Positions 21,530-32,339 of a stretch of DNA of 64,000 nt are shown in pieces. The position numbers and the translations under genes are program-made. The DNA lies in the NCBI GenBank assembly GCA_949130485.1, contig OX422192.1, positions 3,604,085 to 3,668,084 on the forward strand. Direction: 5' to 3'. The notes below the pieces were generated by a model. The model was not told the DNA's origin. It searched no databases and saw only the letters and a program-made list of their open reading frames with translations. Positions within the stretch are counted from its first letter, which is position 1. Every line of letters starts with the position of its first letter. The DNA comes from Agelas oroides. Its lineage: Eukaryota > Porifera > Demospongiae > Agelasida > Agelasidae.

Positions 21530-22283
21530 AGGGTGTCTCTAATCGCTGGACTGGAATATGGAATGGAACGATGGAATGGAAAATGGAATGGAACAGTGAA
21601 CATACACAGTTATAGCTAACTCGTGTAACTGGCACTGCTCAGTCTAGGTTGAACTACATAGTGTATCTATAGGGCTGTTATCTCACCGCAGAAGCTTTAT
21701 GAGCAAGTACGGCATTGCCCACCGTCATGCTTCTATATCCAAGTATGGTACCGTTGCTGGCTCATCATCAGATGCTTTGTTATTGCAGTCTTGCACAGCC
21801 AGACTCTCGAACGAAAGACAAGGGTCTGGCTTTGCAAGACTATAGCAGTATATTTATAGTCTTCTTGGACAAACTTGAATGTGATGGCAGAAATTAGCGT
21901 TCGATCCTCAGTCTCTTCGCTTCGGTCTTCGTCTGTGCAACTTGATCCTCGGTCACTCCTAGGTCTCACAACCTTAGTAGCAATATTCCTTGACAGTAGT
22001 AAGTGTGGCTCCTATGCATGGTACTGTAGCTAGTCTTCGAGGACCCCGAGTTCTGACTGTGACATCATGATACCAGACAAGGAAGAATGCTGGCAACATG
22101 CATTGAACTTGCTCATATAGCCTCTGTGGTGAGATAAGAGCCCTAGACACATAGTAGCTAGCTCAACCTTGAAGAACAGCGCCAGTTACATGAGTTAGCT
22201 GTAACTACATACATTCACCGTTCCATTCCATTTTCCATTCCACCGTTCCATTCCATATTCCATTCCAGCGATTAGAGACACCC
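21530..22283. mobile_element. MULE-like non-autonomous palindromic element, copy 2
   Basis: Ends GGGTGTCTCTAATCGCTGGA / complement, with tandem TGGAATGGAA-type units replacing the TGGACTGGAT units of copy 1, and inverted arms of about 150 bp. GGGTTCACAA(G) is duplicated outside both ends. A second hairpin is nested inside (21786-21842). Confidence 0.75.
21786..21842. repeat. Nested short hairpin with AGCCAGAC arms
   Basis: TCTTGCACAGCCAGACTC pairs with GGGTCTGGCTTTGCAAGA. Related AGCCAGACT/AGTCTGGCT arms occur at 26431-26740 and about 39778-39845. Confidence 0.55.
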
Positions 22284-22691
22284 GGGTTCACAAGTTGCTT
22301 CACAACGTAGGTTTACATAACACATATACTTAGCTGACTGTGAGGCTTCACAATGACATCACTAGGACAGCAAGGCATACAATCTTTCTAAACACAGAGC
22401 TATAACATAACGTTAGTCAGTAAATGGTTTTTTTTTCCTCCTTGGTTACTGGTGGACGTATAAGTGATCATTGTGCTGCATACACTAGAACACAGCCCGT
22501 GCTTTGTCAGTGCTTAATACAAAGCATACAGCATGTTCTGAAGATTACAGCATGTTGTCAGAATGTACACAGCCTTCATCTTCCACAAATGAGCTTGCAG
22601 TAGTGACCCTGACTCACTGCTGTCTGGACACTATATATGTAGCATGTGTTATTAAAGTCATTCAGTGGCTTCTCAGTTGGCTCCTGCATAC

Positions 22692-22868
22692 ATGAAGAGG
22701 AAGGTTATCCTTTACCAACTTGAGCTCGGAAAATAACTTGCCAATGTTTCGACTGAATGCTCCAGTCATTACACTTTCACCCTGATGATGACGACTGAAG
22801 CATTCAGTCAAAACGTTGGCAAGCTATTTTCTGAGCTCAAGTTGGTAAAGGATAACCTTCCTCTTCAT
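22692..22868. mobile_element. Palindromic MITE (AACTTGAGCTC type)
   Basis: Arms of about 75 bp: ATGAAGAGGAAGGTTATCCT at the left is complementary to the right end, followed by TTACCAACTTGAGCTC and its complement. A decayed relative lies near 40240-40300. Confidence 0.75.
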
Positions 22869-24185
22869 TTATTAAATTCATGCTGTTCACAGTGGGTGTC
22901 AATGTCTGTACTGATATGACTATGCTTCTTCCCATGCAGGCCTTGATTACTTGTAGTAGTGCTCCTCGATTTGGTGCTGCAAGTCACTTAATGTAGAAGG
23001 AAGGCAGTGGCACAGCCAAACTGGGCATGATGTACAAAAAAAGCTAGGGAGATCTCAGCGTGTGCATTTGTTATTATTACTGGGGCGAGCGTGAGCGGCC
23101 CCACACTAGTGAGTTGAATTGAGATTTTTCGTAAAATATTATTTCGTTCCTATGTTGTTCCGTATGTTTTTGACGCTGTAATTTAACGTGGGAGCCGTGG
23201 GCCGCATGCGGACATAAGCAAGATTTTCGTACGACTCTGGCAGCAACGAAAGCTAGGTGAAAGATAACACGAAGCAGCTAGAAAGAACAGCCGGAGCGTG
23301 CACACCTCTTGTACAAGTTGTGTTGGAACCGACGTTCATGATCTCACAGAGCTTTGAATTGCCAGCAACACTAGACCTAAAACACAGCTTGCCTTACTCT
23401 GCACTTTTAATACAGTACTTGTTTATTACAGTAATAAACTCTTGCTGCTTCCTACACTGTAGTAAATCAGCTAGTATCTAGGAGGACAAACGCAACTACT
23501 GCTGCCAAGCATCACAGTGCGACTCAATTTTCTCAAGTAAGAGTAGGTTCTGGTCTGGTGCATAAGAAACTACGGGCAGCATGTCAAAAAGTATTCAAAC
23601 AAGGTAGGGATGACATAAATGTGAAGAGAGACATACAAAGCCCCATTCCTACATCTTTTTAACCCTGCAGATGCACTCTAGTGTGTGACAGATGTAAGGG
23701 TGGGCTTTCTATATTGTTAGCAGACAGGGCCAACAACATAATGTTAATAGTTGCTTCTGACCAATCACACCCTCCAATTAGCTATAGGCCTATAGCCACA
23801 CATACCTGACTGTTCTGACAGGATCTTACGGAGAAGTAAGAGTAGGTTCTGGTCTGGTGAGCAGCCCTGCGGCGAAAGTCATGTGACAGAGAAAGAATAT
23901 TGATGTTGAATCATGCTGAATCATGCTGAATCATGCTGACATTGCACTGTTATGCTTTTTAACTTACCACTTTACGTAGAGATCGTTAGTTAGTTCTGTT
24001 GACTGACCAAAACACTGTCTTCTGCAACTGAACAGGCACTCGACCTACGGATATTGTGTACAATCCCCCTCCTCGTTCGCCATACTACTAAAGGTTCAGC
24101 GAGTAAGATGATGCAATCGGTACGTAACCTAGCGTGCTAGACTCGACTAAACTGGTATACGCACGTGGAAGAGTCTGTATGATGT
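22869..24185. other. Intergenic, no gene recognised
   Basis: Contains a direct repeat of AGAGTAGGTTCTGGTCTGGTG (listed as a 20-bp core AGAGTAGGTTCTGGTCTGGT at about 23542 and 23840) and three head-to-tail TGAATCATGC units near 23910-23935. Upstream DED exons for the plus-strand gene at 25.8 kb were sought here and not found. Confidence 0.4.
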
Positions 24186-24261
24186 TAGCCTCGTTCCCAG
24201 GCCTATCCCGTTTTTTGTTCTTCGGTTTGCGTTTAACAGGGTAGGCCTGGGAACGAGGCTA
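24186..24261. mobile_element. Short palindromic element, GCCTCGTTCCCAGGC family
   Basis: TTAGCCTCGTTCCCAGGCC at the left and GGCCTGGGAACGAGGCTA at the right, 76 bp. See the family finding. Confidence 0.75.
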
Positions 24262-24915
24262 TACTGGCTTAGTATACTTATGCTTAATGCACGTATTTTA
24301 GCCATACCTGTGTGAAATCTCTCAACATAGAGTCTACTCGTGTCATCTGATCATGACAATAATCCACTGGGCAACAGCTTGCTTGTTAGATTTTCTGGCC
24401 ACTATTGGTCTGATATTAGTTATACCAGTGTTCTTTTAGGGTCGTTACATGTCAAATCAACAAAAAGAATTGGTGACCTCACAGATTTGGGCGAAACTTT
24501 CACAAAGTGTATATTGAGTGAGTTTCAGCACTATAGCTATTTCAGCCAGACAAAAACTCTTTTCGGGTAACCATTGGTAGCTATACAGGTCTGTGTACGC
24601 TCACCATAGCTTTCCATACTGCCAGGTAATGTAGCGTTAGTGCTGTCTAGTCCCATTCTGTCGGCCATAAAGCTATAGCAAATGTATTCTGTCCATACAG
24701 TGTGGGCGAGTTCATTCGTTCGCCCACATGTAGATTAAGTTCTCTCTACCCATGACGTTTCTCACGTGATAAATTTTACCAGGCTCTCCCCTTTCCTTTC
24801 GATTTTTCGTTCGCGCGCGGGGAGAGCCTGGAATTGTGTACTAAATCCAAAACCTAAAAACTAATTCAAACAAAAAAGCATAAACCCTTTACTAAAACAA
24901 CACTAATTCGTATAC
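24262..24915. other. Intergenic, small hairpin only
   Basis: A hairpin CAGGCTCTCCCC ... GGGGAGAGCCTG spans about 24779-24831. No gene seen. Confidence 0.4.
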
Positions 24916-25161
24916 CAGAGGAGGTCAGACACGGTTGATCTTTACTAATTAAAAAGGCCAGGTCATCACTAATTGATGTTGGATATTGCAATTTAGAAAG
25001 TTTTCTAGCTTTTTGTATGACTGGACCAAGCTATGAATCTTGATTTAAAACTGGGGCCCCTATCGGTAAAAGTCCTGAGAGCTAGTCTGTTGAGATACGA
25101 AAAATCAATTAGTGATGACCCGGCCTTTTTAGTAGAGTTCAACCGTGTCCGACCTCCTCTG
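24916..25161. mobile_element. Palindromic MITE
   Basis: CAGAGGAGGTCAGACACGGT at the left matches the complement of the right end, and the pairing continues through AGGTCATCACTAATTGAT / ATCAATTAGTGATGACC. The open frame starting at 25033 is made largely of this hairpin and is not a gene. Confidence 0.75.
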
Positions 25162-25835
25162 AATTCACACACCCTGGCCCTTTCCCTGGAAAGAACGGTC
25201 AATGATGTATGCTTTAAGTACTACGAGACAGTGCCGCCGACAGGGAGGGGGGGCAACAGGGGCAGTTTCCCCCAGGTCCCCAGTGTGATGGGGGCCCCAA
25301 ACAGTGCTGAACTCTTTCAAATAAGATCCTGTTCATCATTCACATCCCAGTCTAGCTTCTTTAAGAGGTTCGTTTCGCTGGATTTCAAGTCAGCCTGCTT
25401 TTTTGCTTTGCGCTTACGCTGCTGATGCCAACTTCAAATTAATGTACACTTTACTATGATCTTATGTGACTTCTGTGCAGCCGCTGGCTAGGGTTCCGTA
25501 CGTCGTACTTTTCGATCTGAAACCGCTAAACAAAGACGGCAACTGGCAGGTAGGTATGTACTGTATGCATGCACGAAAAGGAACCTCAAAGGCCCCAGAA
25601 CACACTTCAGAGTATGTAAAATCTCTAAATTTTCTGGGGGCATGCCCCCAGACTCCCCTCACACAATATGGGCCCCACTTTCTGTATTTGCCCTGGGCCC
25701 CCACAATCCTCTCGGTAGCCCTGCTAGGAGACACAAACAGTATTGCAACCATAGTACATAGTAGTTGTTATATTAGTGCTAGAGAGATCCTTTATGTTGT
25801 GTTTAACCATATGCAGCCATTCAGTGCAAATGTAG
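25162..25835. other. Decayed G/C-tract repeat, no gene
   Basis: GGGAGGGGGGGCAACAGGGG near 25240 and the GGGGGCATGCCCCCAGACTC block near 25635 are typical of terminal and internal parts of a dispersed DNA repeat; a similar GGGGGAGCATGCCCC block occurs at 55540. Upstream part of the plus-strand gene that follows. Confidence 0.4.
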
Positions 25836-28296
25836 AGTCTGAAGATTCACGGCTCTATTCAGAAGTACCACCTGTGCCTGCTACAGATGCTACTGGAGCT
25901 GGCCACCCAGACGTTGTTGTGGCACCTCCACTACCAGATACAGCTGAACATGCAGGTAAACTAACAACTTTCAAACCAACTGTGATCATGTCACTGTTGT
26001 AAGTTAATTAAGTTAACCCTTTAATCCCTATAGTGCACTTTTGGTTACATCACACTGCGCACTGCGCAGAAAAGATAGTCTCTGCGTGCTCACTGCGCGC
26101 TTGCACGCGGGTTTCTGCGTCAGCAGAGAGGGTGGAACATGGGGAGGTGGGTGGGGTCATCCACAGGGTGACATGCACATGGTGGCCGTTGTGGCTGGCT
26201 GTCAAAGGGCCATGGTTGGGACAGGGTGGGCCAATTCTCGCCCTGGCTGCATGGACAGGCTTAGAAAACACTACTTTTACCTTGTACAGGGCTGATTTCT
26301 GGCAAGGAAGGCTGCTTGGGCTCTGAGCGGGTGTATGACAACCGAGGGTGCTGACCGTTGCATGCTCGTTAATGAGTGGGCATGGTTAAGGTCACGAGTC
26401 TGCTTCTTATGGCTGGAAGTGGACTTGGGTTAGTCTCGTGTACCCAGACTCTCACAGGGAGGGAGAGTCTGGTCAACTGCCCGTATAAGACTTGTTCCAA
26501 CACCCAACCCAACTGAGGTAGGCAATAAGTAGACCATAGAGCTTCGCGATAATTGCAGCTTGTCTAGTGTGAGTGAGGCTTCGTTTACTTGACACATCGC
26601 TATTATAGTGGTATAGTATAAATGTTGTGGCCATGAAGGCACTTATCACGCACCACAGTTGGGGTGGGTGTTGGAATAAGTCTTATATTGGCAGTTGACC
26701 AGACTCTCTCTCCCTGCGAGAGTCTGGCTATGTGAGACTAGACTTGCATGGGTTCAGTTTTGGAGTGAGAGCTTGGACAGAAATGGAGATATGGTGAGTT
26801 AAAGGCATGCAGTCAGAGCTTGGACAGAAATGGAGATATGGTGAGTTAAAGGCATGCAGTCAGAGCTTGGACAGAAATGGAGATATGGTGAGTTAAAGGC
26901 ATGCATATGCCAAAAGTAGTCCCAAGTGAAAATAATGAAGGGCTAACTGGAAACTGATTGGCCCAATTCTGACTAGTGAATAATTCATATCATAATGGCA
27001 CTATTGAAATTCATTGGCCTCTTGTTATGTTTTTTTCATGGCTGCAACCAGAATCAACAAGGGTGTGTGTCCCTTTCATGTGGCATGCGACCCTTTGTAG
27101 TGGCCTGGCAGCATGTTCATGTGGCCGTGCGGAACTTTGAAGAACTCTTCCAACACTTAAGAAAAATAAATAAAGTTTTTCCAGCTTGTTGAATGTGATG
27201 CTTGGCCATTCGGGTTTGTGTATAAAGCTTCCCTGAGTGGGCTTGAATGTTTGTAAGTGTGCTGGAAAGGCTGAGAGCCATCCTGAAAGACAGGTGTTGT
27301 CTGGCAAAGGTACTGTAGACAGGTGACTTTTCGGCCTTGTCAGCTCTGCCCGTTTATGTGCCAGTGGGAATGTGTTTAACTTGGTTCCAGTCTAGAGGCA
27401 ATAACAGGAAGAAGGTCTGTGGACATAGCTCCCTGGCCTAGAGGTGAGCAGAAAAATTCGTGCATAGTTTCATAGGGGATGAGTTATAGGTTCTGAAATC
27501 GGTCTCAGTTTTAGTTGGTTTTATTTGGGGGGGGGGGGTCAACATTTTTCTTGAAAGCCAACATAGCCAAATGCAGTTTTTGAGGTCAAATGTGGGTTTT
27601 GGCCTTTAGATTGGAATTGAAGTGGTTCCATGATAAAGTTTTCACTTGTTTTGTGTGAGTGTTGATGATAAGGTCAGACAAGGGGGGGAGGGTAGGACAA
27701 GCTTACGTGCACAAAATACAAATTTGAAAGCGATCAAAATAGAAATTGAACCCAGATTGATCCCAAGCAAAAATCAATGTGGAAGCAGATAAATGCACTT
27801 AATTGACTCAGGAATGCAATTAGTAGCCTACTAGTCATGTGGTATCTGAGCTTGTCCTACACCCCCTGTGGTCAGGCTGTGGGTGGAGCCTTGGAGAAGG
27901 TGCAATTTTTAGCTGAGGGACTAAAAATGGAGTTTTTAGACATTTTTCAGGCAGGGGGAGCAGTTTGGTGCAAACTTTTTGTGTACACTTTAACTTTGTC
28001 CATTTAGGCATCCACATGATTTGGAGATTTCCTACCTTAAGCAACATGAAGCCTGCACCTCACCAGTTAAGCTTTAGCGCATTGACCCCCTTTTCCAGGG
28101 CATTGCACACCCAATTCAGCCTGTACCCAATCTCAGCACTGAAAACCAATCTATATGCGCACAGCCTTGAAGTATAATTTATCCCTGCTATTGAGCCTTT
28201 TCATGTGATGTGATCATTTGAGAATACAAGTACAAGACTAAGTGAATATTTAAGCAAATACCCCTTACCCACTTTTGCCTCAAAGTAATGACAAAA

Positions 28297-28329
<33 letters not shown>

Positions 28330-30206
28330 CGGAGGGCATATTTTGGAAGCTTACAGTATAAAATTATGATAAATGGCTGCCACGTTGTTGTACAAGGAAG
28401 TGGTAGCTTTTATGGAATGTGTTGAAGATGGTGCCTCAAGTTTATATTAATACAAGCAATTGATAAAGTGAAAACACTCTATGCATAGTTAAGTGACTAA
28501 TACCATCTTTGTGTGTATATATATTACATAGGGCAAGTGCATCCACCTACTCAAGCAACAGACAACAGACTAGATGAGAAAACCCTGCTGCTTGCAAGTT
28601 TCCCATCAGGAGGCTTTTCATTTTCATTTCGTAATAAATTTAAAGGTAAGCTGGCATCAATATGAATGTGCAGTATGACTGAATATGTATAGCTTGATCA
28701 TGAAGCCACTTAAGTACACTGACATACAGTGGAGCTGCCTTACATGAACATGTGATTAGTGAGGACGCATGGCATAGTCTAAGGAGCTGTACAGCTACCC
28801 TGCAAATGCCACAGTTGCTTCCCTATTACTGCCATGAACTACAAGATGAGAGTGAGCAGAAGACGGTATGCAAAGTTAATGCAAGAGTTGCTGTCACTTA
28901 GTTCCTCATTGAGACTGGTATCTCTCCTGTCTTGATATGCGTGCATCTACTGTCGACTCTCAGTGCTGTGAACTATAGGGGTGTGGCAAACTCATTTGTT
29001 AGGCATATCTCCCGACTGGCATTATGACCAGAAATTTTGAAGAGAGATTCCCTGTAAATTACTTTGCAAATCATTTGTGACATTTGTGTCAAAAGGAACT
29101 ATACTGTCAGTGTGTGGCAAACCTAACTGAGATCTCTGGCAGCATGTAGCAGTATATAGCCAGTCATCCCAATCTTGGTGCTACCATTTGGGACTATTCC
29201 ATCTGTTGTTCACTTGCTGACTGTTCAAATTGATGCTTGGTTATGCAATCACTGTGCATGTGCCTTTCCTTTCACAGGCATCTGTACAGAGATCATATGC
29301 ACATTGAAGACTGCTAAAATACTCTTAGGAATACTGATTTTTGCCACATTTCTTGGTCTTTTTTTGGTTTTCGCATTCTGCAAAGATTCTCACTTGAGGC
29401 AGTCTGCACACCCTGGGGATACTATTCTCCTTGTGAAGGAGCTGGATCCATTCTGGTACCAGGGGATTGTTGTGAGTGTATGTGGCAGTACACAAACAGA
29501 ATGGGAAGTGAGCTTGTTCAAAGAAAAGTGTACTGATTTGAAAACTTACTACACTGAAAGTCATGTTGAATCTCACAACCTCACCAGCAATGGTGAGCCA
29601 GTTCACATTCTTGAACACAGGAGTAATCGGAACAACTATTTTATATCGGGCAATATTTCGGTAACAGTACTGATCTTCAGTAAAACTGGTGTTGAAATAG
29701 ACTTATGCATTTTTGACAACCTCCAATGGTACCAAGACTTCTACGAAAATCCTACCCAAGAAGCAAAACAAAGATCCTGGAAGCCATGCTTGCATGCTTA
29801 CACAGATGTTCAGCCCACAATGTTGACCGTCAGTTACCTCATTGACAGTCCAAGCTACTACTTCATTGCAGCTGCACCGACAAAGCCGGTGTCCTTTAGC
29901 TTGCGATATACACTGGACTTACAACAGGAGGTGTATAACCACTCAGATTATGAACCTCTAAACTGCACAGTTACTAGCACTAGTTTTTGCAGTGTTCCAT
30001 TAACCGGTAAATACACTCTGGAAAGCGGAGACAAATGGTGTTTCTTGGCATTTGATCCTGTGCTACCAAGTGAAGATGTAGATTACATCCCACTCCAGGT
30101 TCACCTTGAGTCTAGAGCGCTCAACACATTTTCAATATGTGTGCTTGGAATCCTTCTTATATTCGTCATTGCTTGTACTGGCATTTGTTTGTACATAAAA
30201 AAATGA
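25836..30206 (+). CDS. Double-pass membrane protein of the DED family (member 3), 5' part not found
   Basis: Exons seen: 25836-25955 (linker), 28532-28645 (linker), 29278-30206 (final exon, 309 codons with stop). All junctions are GT..AG in phase 1: acceptors AAATGTAG, ATTACATAG and TTTCACAG; donors CAG|GTAAAC and AAG|GTAAGC. The final exon has TM1 (ILLGILIFATFLGLFLVF), an ectodomain of about 250 residues containing the family block PGDTILLVKELDPFWY (compare GDTIVCDQTDGPWY in member 1), several N-x-S/T sites, TM2 (ICVLGILLIFVIACTGICLYI) and a two-Lys tail. No DED exon is visible upstream, so this copy is either N-terminally truncated, starts from another module, or has split exons I missed. 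Transcribed opposite to members 1 and 2. Confidence 0.65.
25956..26430 (+). other. Intron sequence of member 3, no gene
   Basis: Short overlapping frames in a GC-rich stretch (26033-26330) have no signature; the stretch looks like repeat sequence. Confidence 0.35.
26431..26740. mobile_element. Palindromic MITE with AGTCTGG arms
   Basis: AGTCTCGTGTACCCAGACTC near the left end against GAGTCTGGCTATGTGAGACT at the right, with inner GTTCCAACACCC / GGGTGTTGGAA complements. Lies in the member 3 intron. Confidence 0.7.
26769..26906. repeat. Three-copy 47-bp tandem repeat
   Basis: Units beginning GAGCTTGGACAGAAATGGAG at 26769, 26816 and 26863, identical by eye apart from the truncated third copy. 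Confidence 0.9.
26977..28045 (+). repeat. Dispersed 1-kb repeat, copy 1
   Basis: Colinear with 54821-56253 at roughly 80-85% identity by eye, from AATGGC...ATTGAAAT-CATTGGC through TGAGTGGGCTTGAATGTTTG and CTCCCTGGCCT to a final CCTACCTTAA. No coding frame is conserved between the two copies, so it is probably an old non-coding transposon. It lies in the member 3 intron. Confidence 0.75.
28297..28329 (+). repeat. Uninterrupted G33 tract
   Basis: 33 consecutive G residues followed by CGGAGGG, within the intron of the plus-strand gene. It could form G-quadruplexes in DNA or in the nascent RNA, or may be a length artefact. Confidence 0.95.
28646..29277 (+). other. Last intron of member 3
   Basis: No repeat or gene recognised. 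It ends in a pyrimidine tract and TTTCACAG at 29277. Confidence 0.5.
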
Positions 30207-30224
30207 AACGGATTTCACATTATA

Positions 30225-30230
30225 AATAAA
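30225..30230 (+). terminator. Poly(A) signal of member 3
   Basis: AATAAA 19 nt after the stop codon. A second AATAAA is at 30332-30337. Confidence 0.65.
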
Positions 30231-31681
30231 TAATTTTGCATGCACGTATTAAATTTGATGTGGCATAATATTGTGTCATGTTTACTTAATATAGCTGTAT
30301 GTCCTGTTATGTCATGTATTAGAATACTGTCAATAAAGTTTTGTATGTATAATAACAACACTTTTCCTTATGCATTAACTATACACCAGTTCATACCTCT
30401 TTTTAGATCATTCCATGACGGAGCTGTCCCATACAACTTTTACATAGTCTAACCTAGATACGCTTACACTACATACGGACTACAGTAGTAAACTCAGACA
30501 CACTTTACTCCGCTACTAGCAGCACTCCATGCATGCTCTTTGTGAGGATGTTGTTTTGCTGTACTTCCTGAAATTGAATTAGTTGCAAGCACACTCATAT
30601 ATAGGCCATATGTCTGGAGACACTGTGCCAGAAACACAATGGGAATCAAGAACCAGCTATAATACACACACTTTAGGGCCAACAATCTTAGAACATTGGT
30701 AACCGTTCTGGTTGCTACTGACCTTGATTTGATTCGTGATTCATGCTATTGACAATATGCAATTTGTAGAAAGTTGAAGAAGTGGAGAATGACTCTTGAG
30801 ACGTGATTAAAGCACAAAAAGGTGCTTTTGCGGCATCTACAATCAATGGTAGGAGGCAAAGGAGGGTTGTTGTGGAAGTGGCAGAAGCAAAATACTATAC
30901 ACAATACCATATTTCCCAGGAAATACCATGTATTTGTGGATGCCATATTTTCTGGGGTGCCATACAGCTAGCTAGCATGTGGCACCAGCTAGGTCTATTA
31001 TACAAAAGTGATACTTAGTATGAATGGCAAAATACATGTAACATCCTCTACAGTACACAAATGGTGATAACATTTTGTTGTTGTTTTTGCAAAACAGCAT
31101 CCTGTACAATAGCCGTTACAGAAAAGTTGTAACAAATAGGCATTCTTTTTACAATGTTTTTACAATAGCAAAATAGCAAATCAATGCACAACACAATATT
31201 GAAAACGTTGCCACAGAGCTCCATATTTGAATTGAGCTATTTGGGCTTCCACAAAATTGTCAAATTGTAACTTGGCATCACTATAGCAACATGATTGTAA
31301 TTTTTGTCTACGCCCTACGGATAAGGCCTATATCACTGTCCCTGTATACTGCGCCATTTTTTAATCTTATTATTTTTTTGCTTAACCTGCAAAATTTCCT
31401 GCAATAAGAAGACACAGGGACATGATGACAATGTGATGCAGGAGTAAGAGGAAGACCCCAGAACTCAAGGGTACATACTACAATATTTAGTATGCTCTTG
31501 GCAAGGGCAAGGTAGGAGAACATGGAAAAATAACAAGAGAGCAATGATGAATAAAAATATATAGTATTTTAGGATGTTCAGAGTAGAGCACGTGATGGTA
31601 TCCATGTTATGTCAGTTGGTGCCTTGAAGATGACTTGAGAGGCTCCAATGACCTTCATCCATAATTTTCCTCGTCATTTGT
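30231..31681. other. Intergenic, no gene recognised
   Basis: A/T-rich convergent region between the 3' end of member 3 and member 2. Short frames (for example 30494-30685 and 31308-31544 minus) have no signature. Confidence 0.45.
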
Positions 31682-31981
31682 TTAGTCAGCAATGGAACTG
31701 CTTTGCTGTGATGTATAGAGCCAGTGTCCGAGTGATCCCATCTCTATGGTATATAGGTTGGAGACAAAACCCTTGACTTCCAGATCACCTAGGGCTTGCC
31801 GATAGGTTTCTTTTTCCGATTTGTGACTTCTGGCTTGGGAAAGTCTTTCCATGGAGTTGTGAGGGATGCTTAGCTCAGTGAGTGTTACTTCATCTCCTCC
31901 TACTAGCACCATGTCAGGGCTAGCATTGCACTTGTGCTGCTGCACTAGTTCCCAGGCTCTTCTCCAGCTTTTCAGTTGCAT
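31682..31981 (-). pseudogene. C-terminal remnant of a non-LTR retrotransposon polyprotein
   Basis: A 99-codon frame. VTLTELSIPH, then a Ser/Lys-rich helix, YRQALGDLEVKGF and IEMGSLGHW follow the pattern at the extreme C-terminus of endonuclease/RT polyproteins of R2-like or related LINEs (a VxLxELTxP block, KYxxLxxxLExxGF, and xxIExGxLGHxL). Nothing upstream supplies the RT core, so it is a 5'-truncated dead copy. Family assignment is from the pattern only. Confidence 0.6.
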
Positions 31982-32026
31982 TAGGTAATCAAAAATATGG
32001 GGAAAAGCCTGGGAACAAGGCTATTA

Positions 32027-32339
32027 CTTCACCACTGACAAGTGTATTACAATTATTAGACCCCTCGTTCTATTCAAGGTACCGCATTGTACTTCAAACA
32101 CTATTGCAGGTGTACAACTTGCCAAACTCATCTATGCACCTGTGTCAAGCTTGTTTTGAGCACTAGCCACATAAACACTGGGCTATAAACAGAAGAGCTC
32201 TGCATAAGAATAATCCATCGCACAAACAAGCATAAAAACAATGGTATAAATCTCTACACATTTGTTCAAGTAAACTTAATTCCATCTCACTATAATAAAG
32301 TTGTATTAATAAATAATTGAGAATTTCATCATACACACT
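32027..32339. other. 3' flank of member 2, no gene
   Basis: A/T-rich, preceded by a half-copy of the AAGCCTGGGAACAAGGCTA palindrome family (32005-32026). No canonical AATAAA was seen on the minus strand close to the stop. Confidence 0.4.

Noticed and set aside
25033-25425. 130-codon plus-strand frame as a possible DED or N-terminal exon of member 3
   Set aside because: Its first third is the arm of a palindromic MITE and the rest is a G-tract repeat; no death-fold pattern and no usable donor.
26033-26330. Overlapping GC-rich frames on both strands
   Set aside because: Three overlapping frames without signature; GC bias keeps them open.
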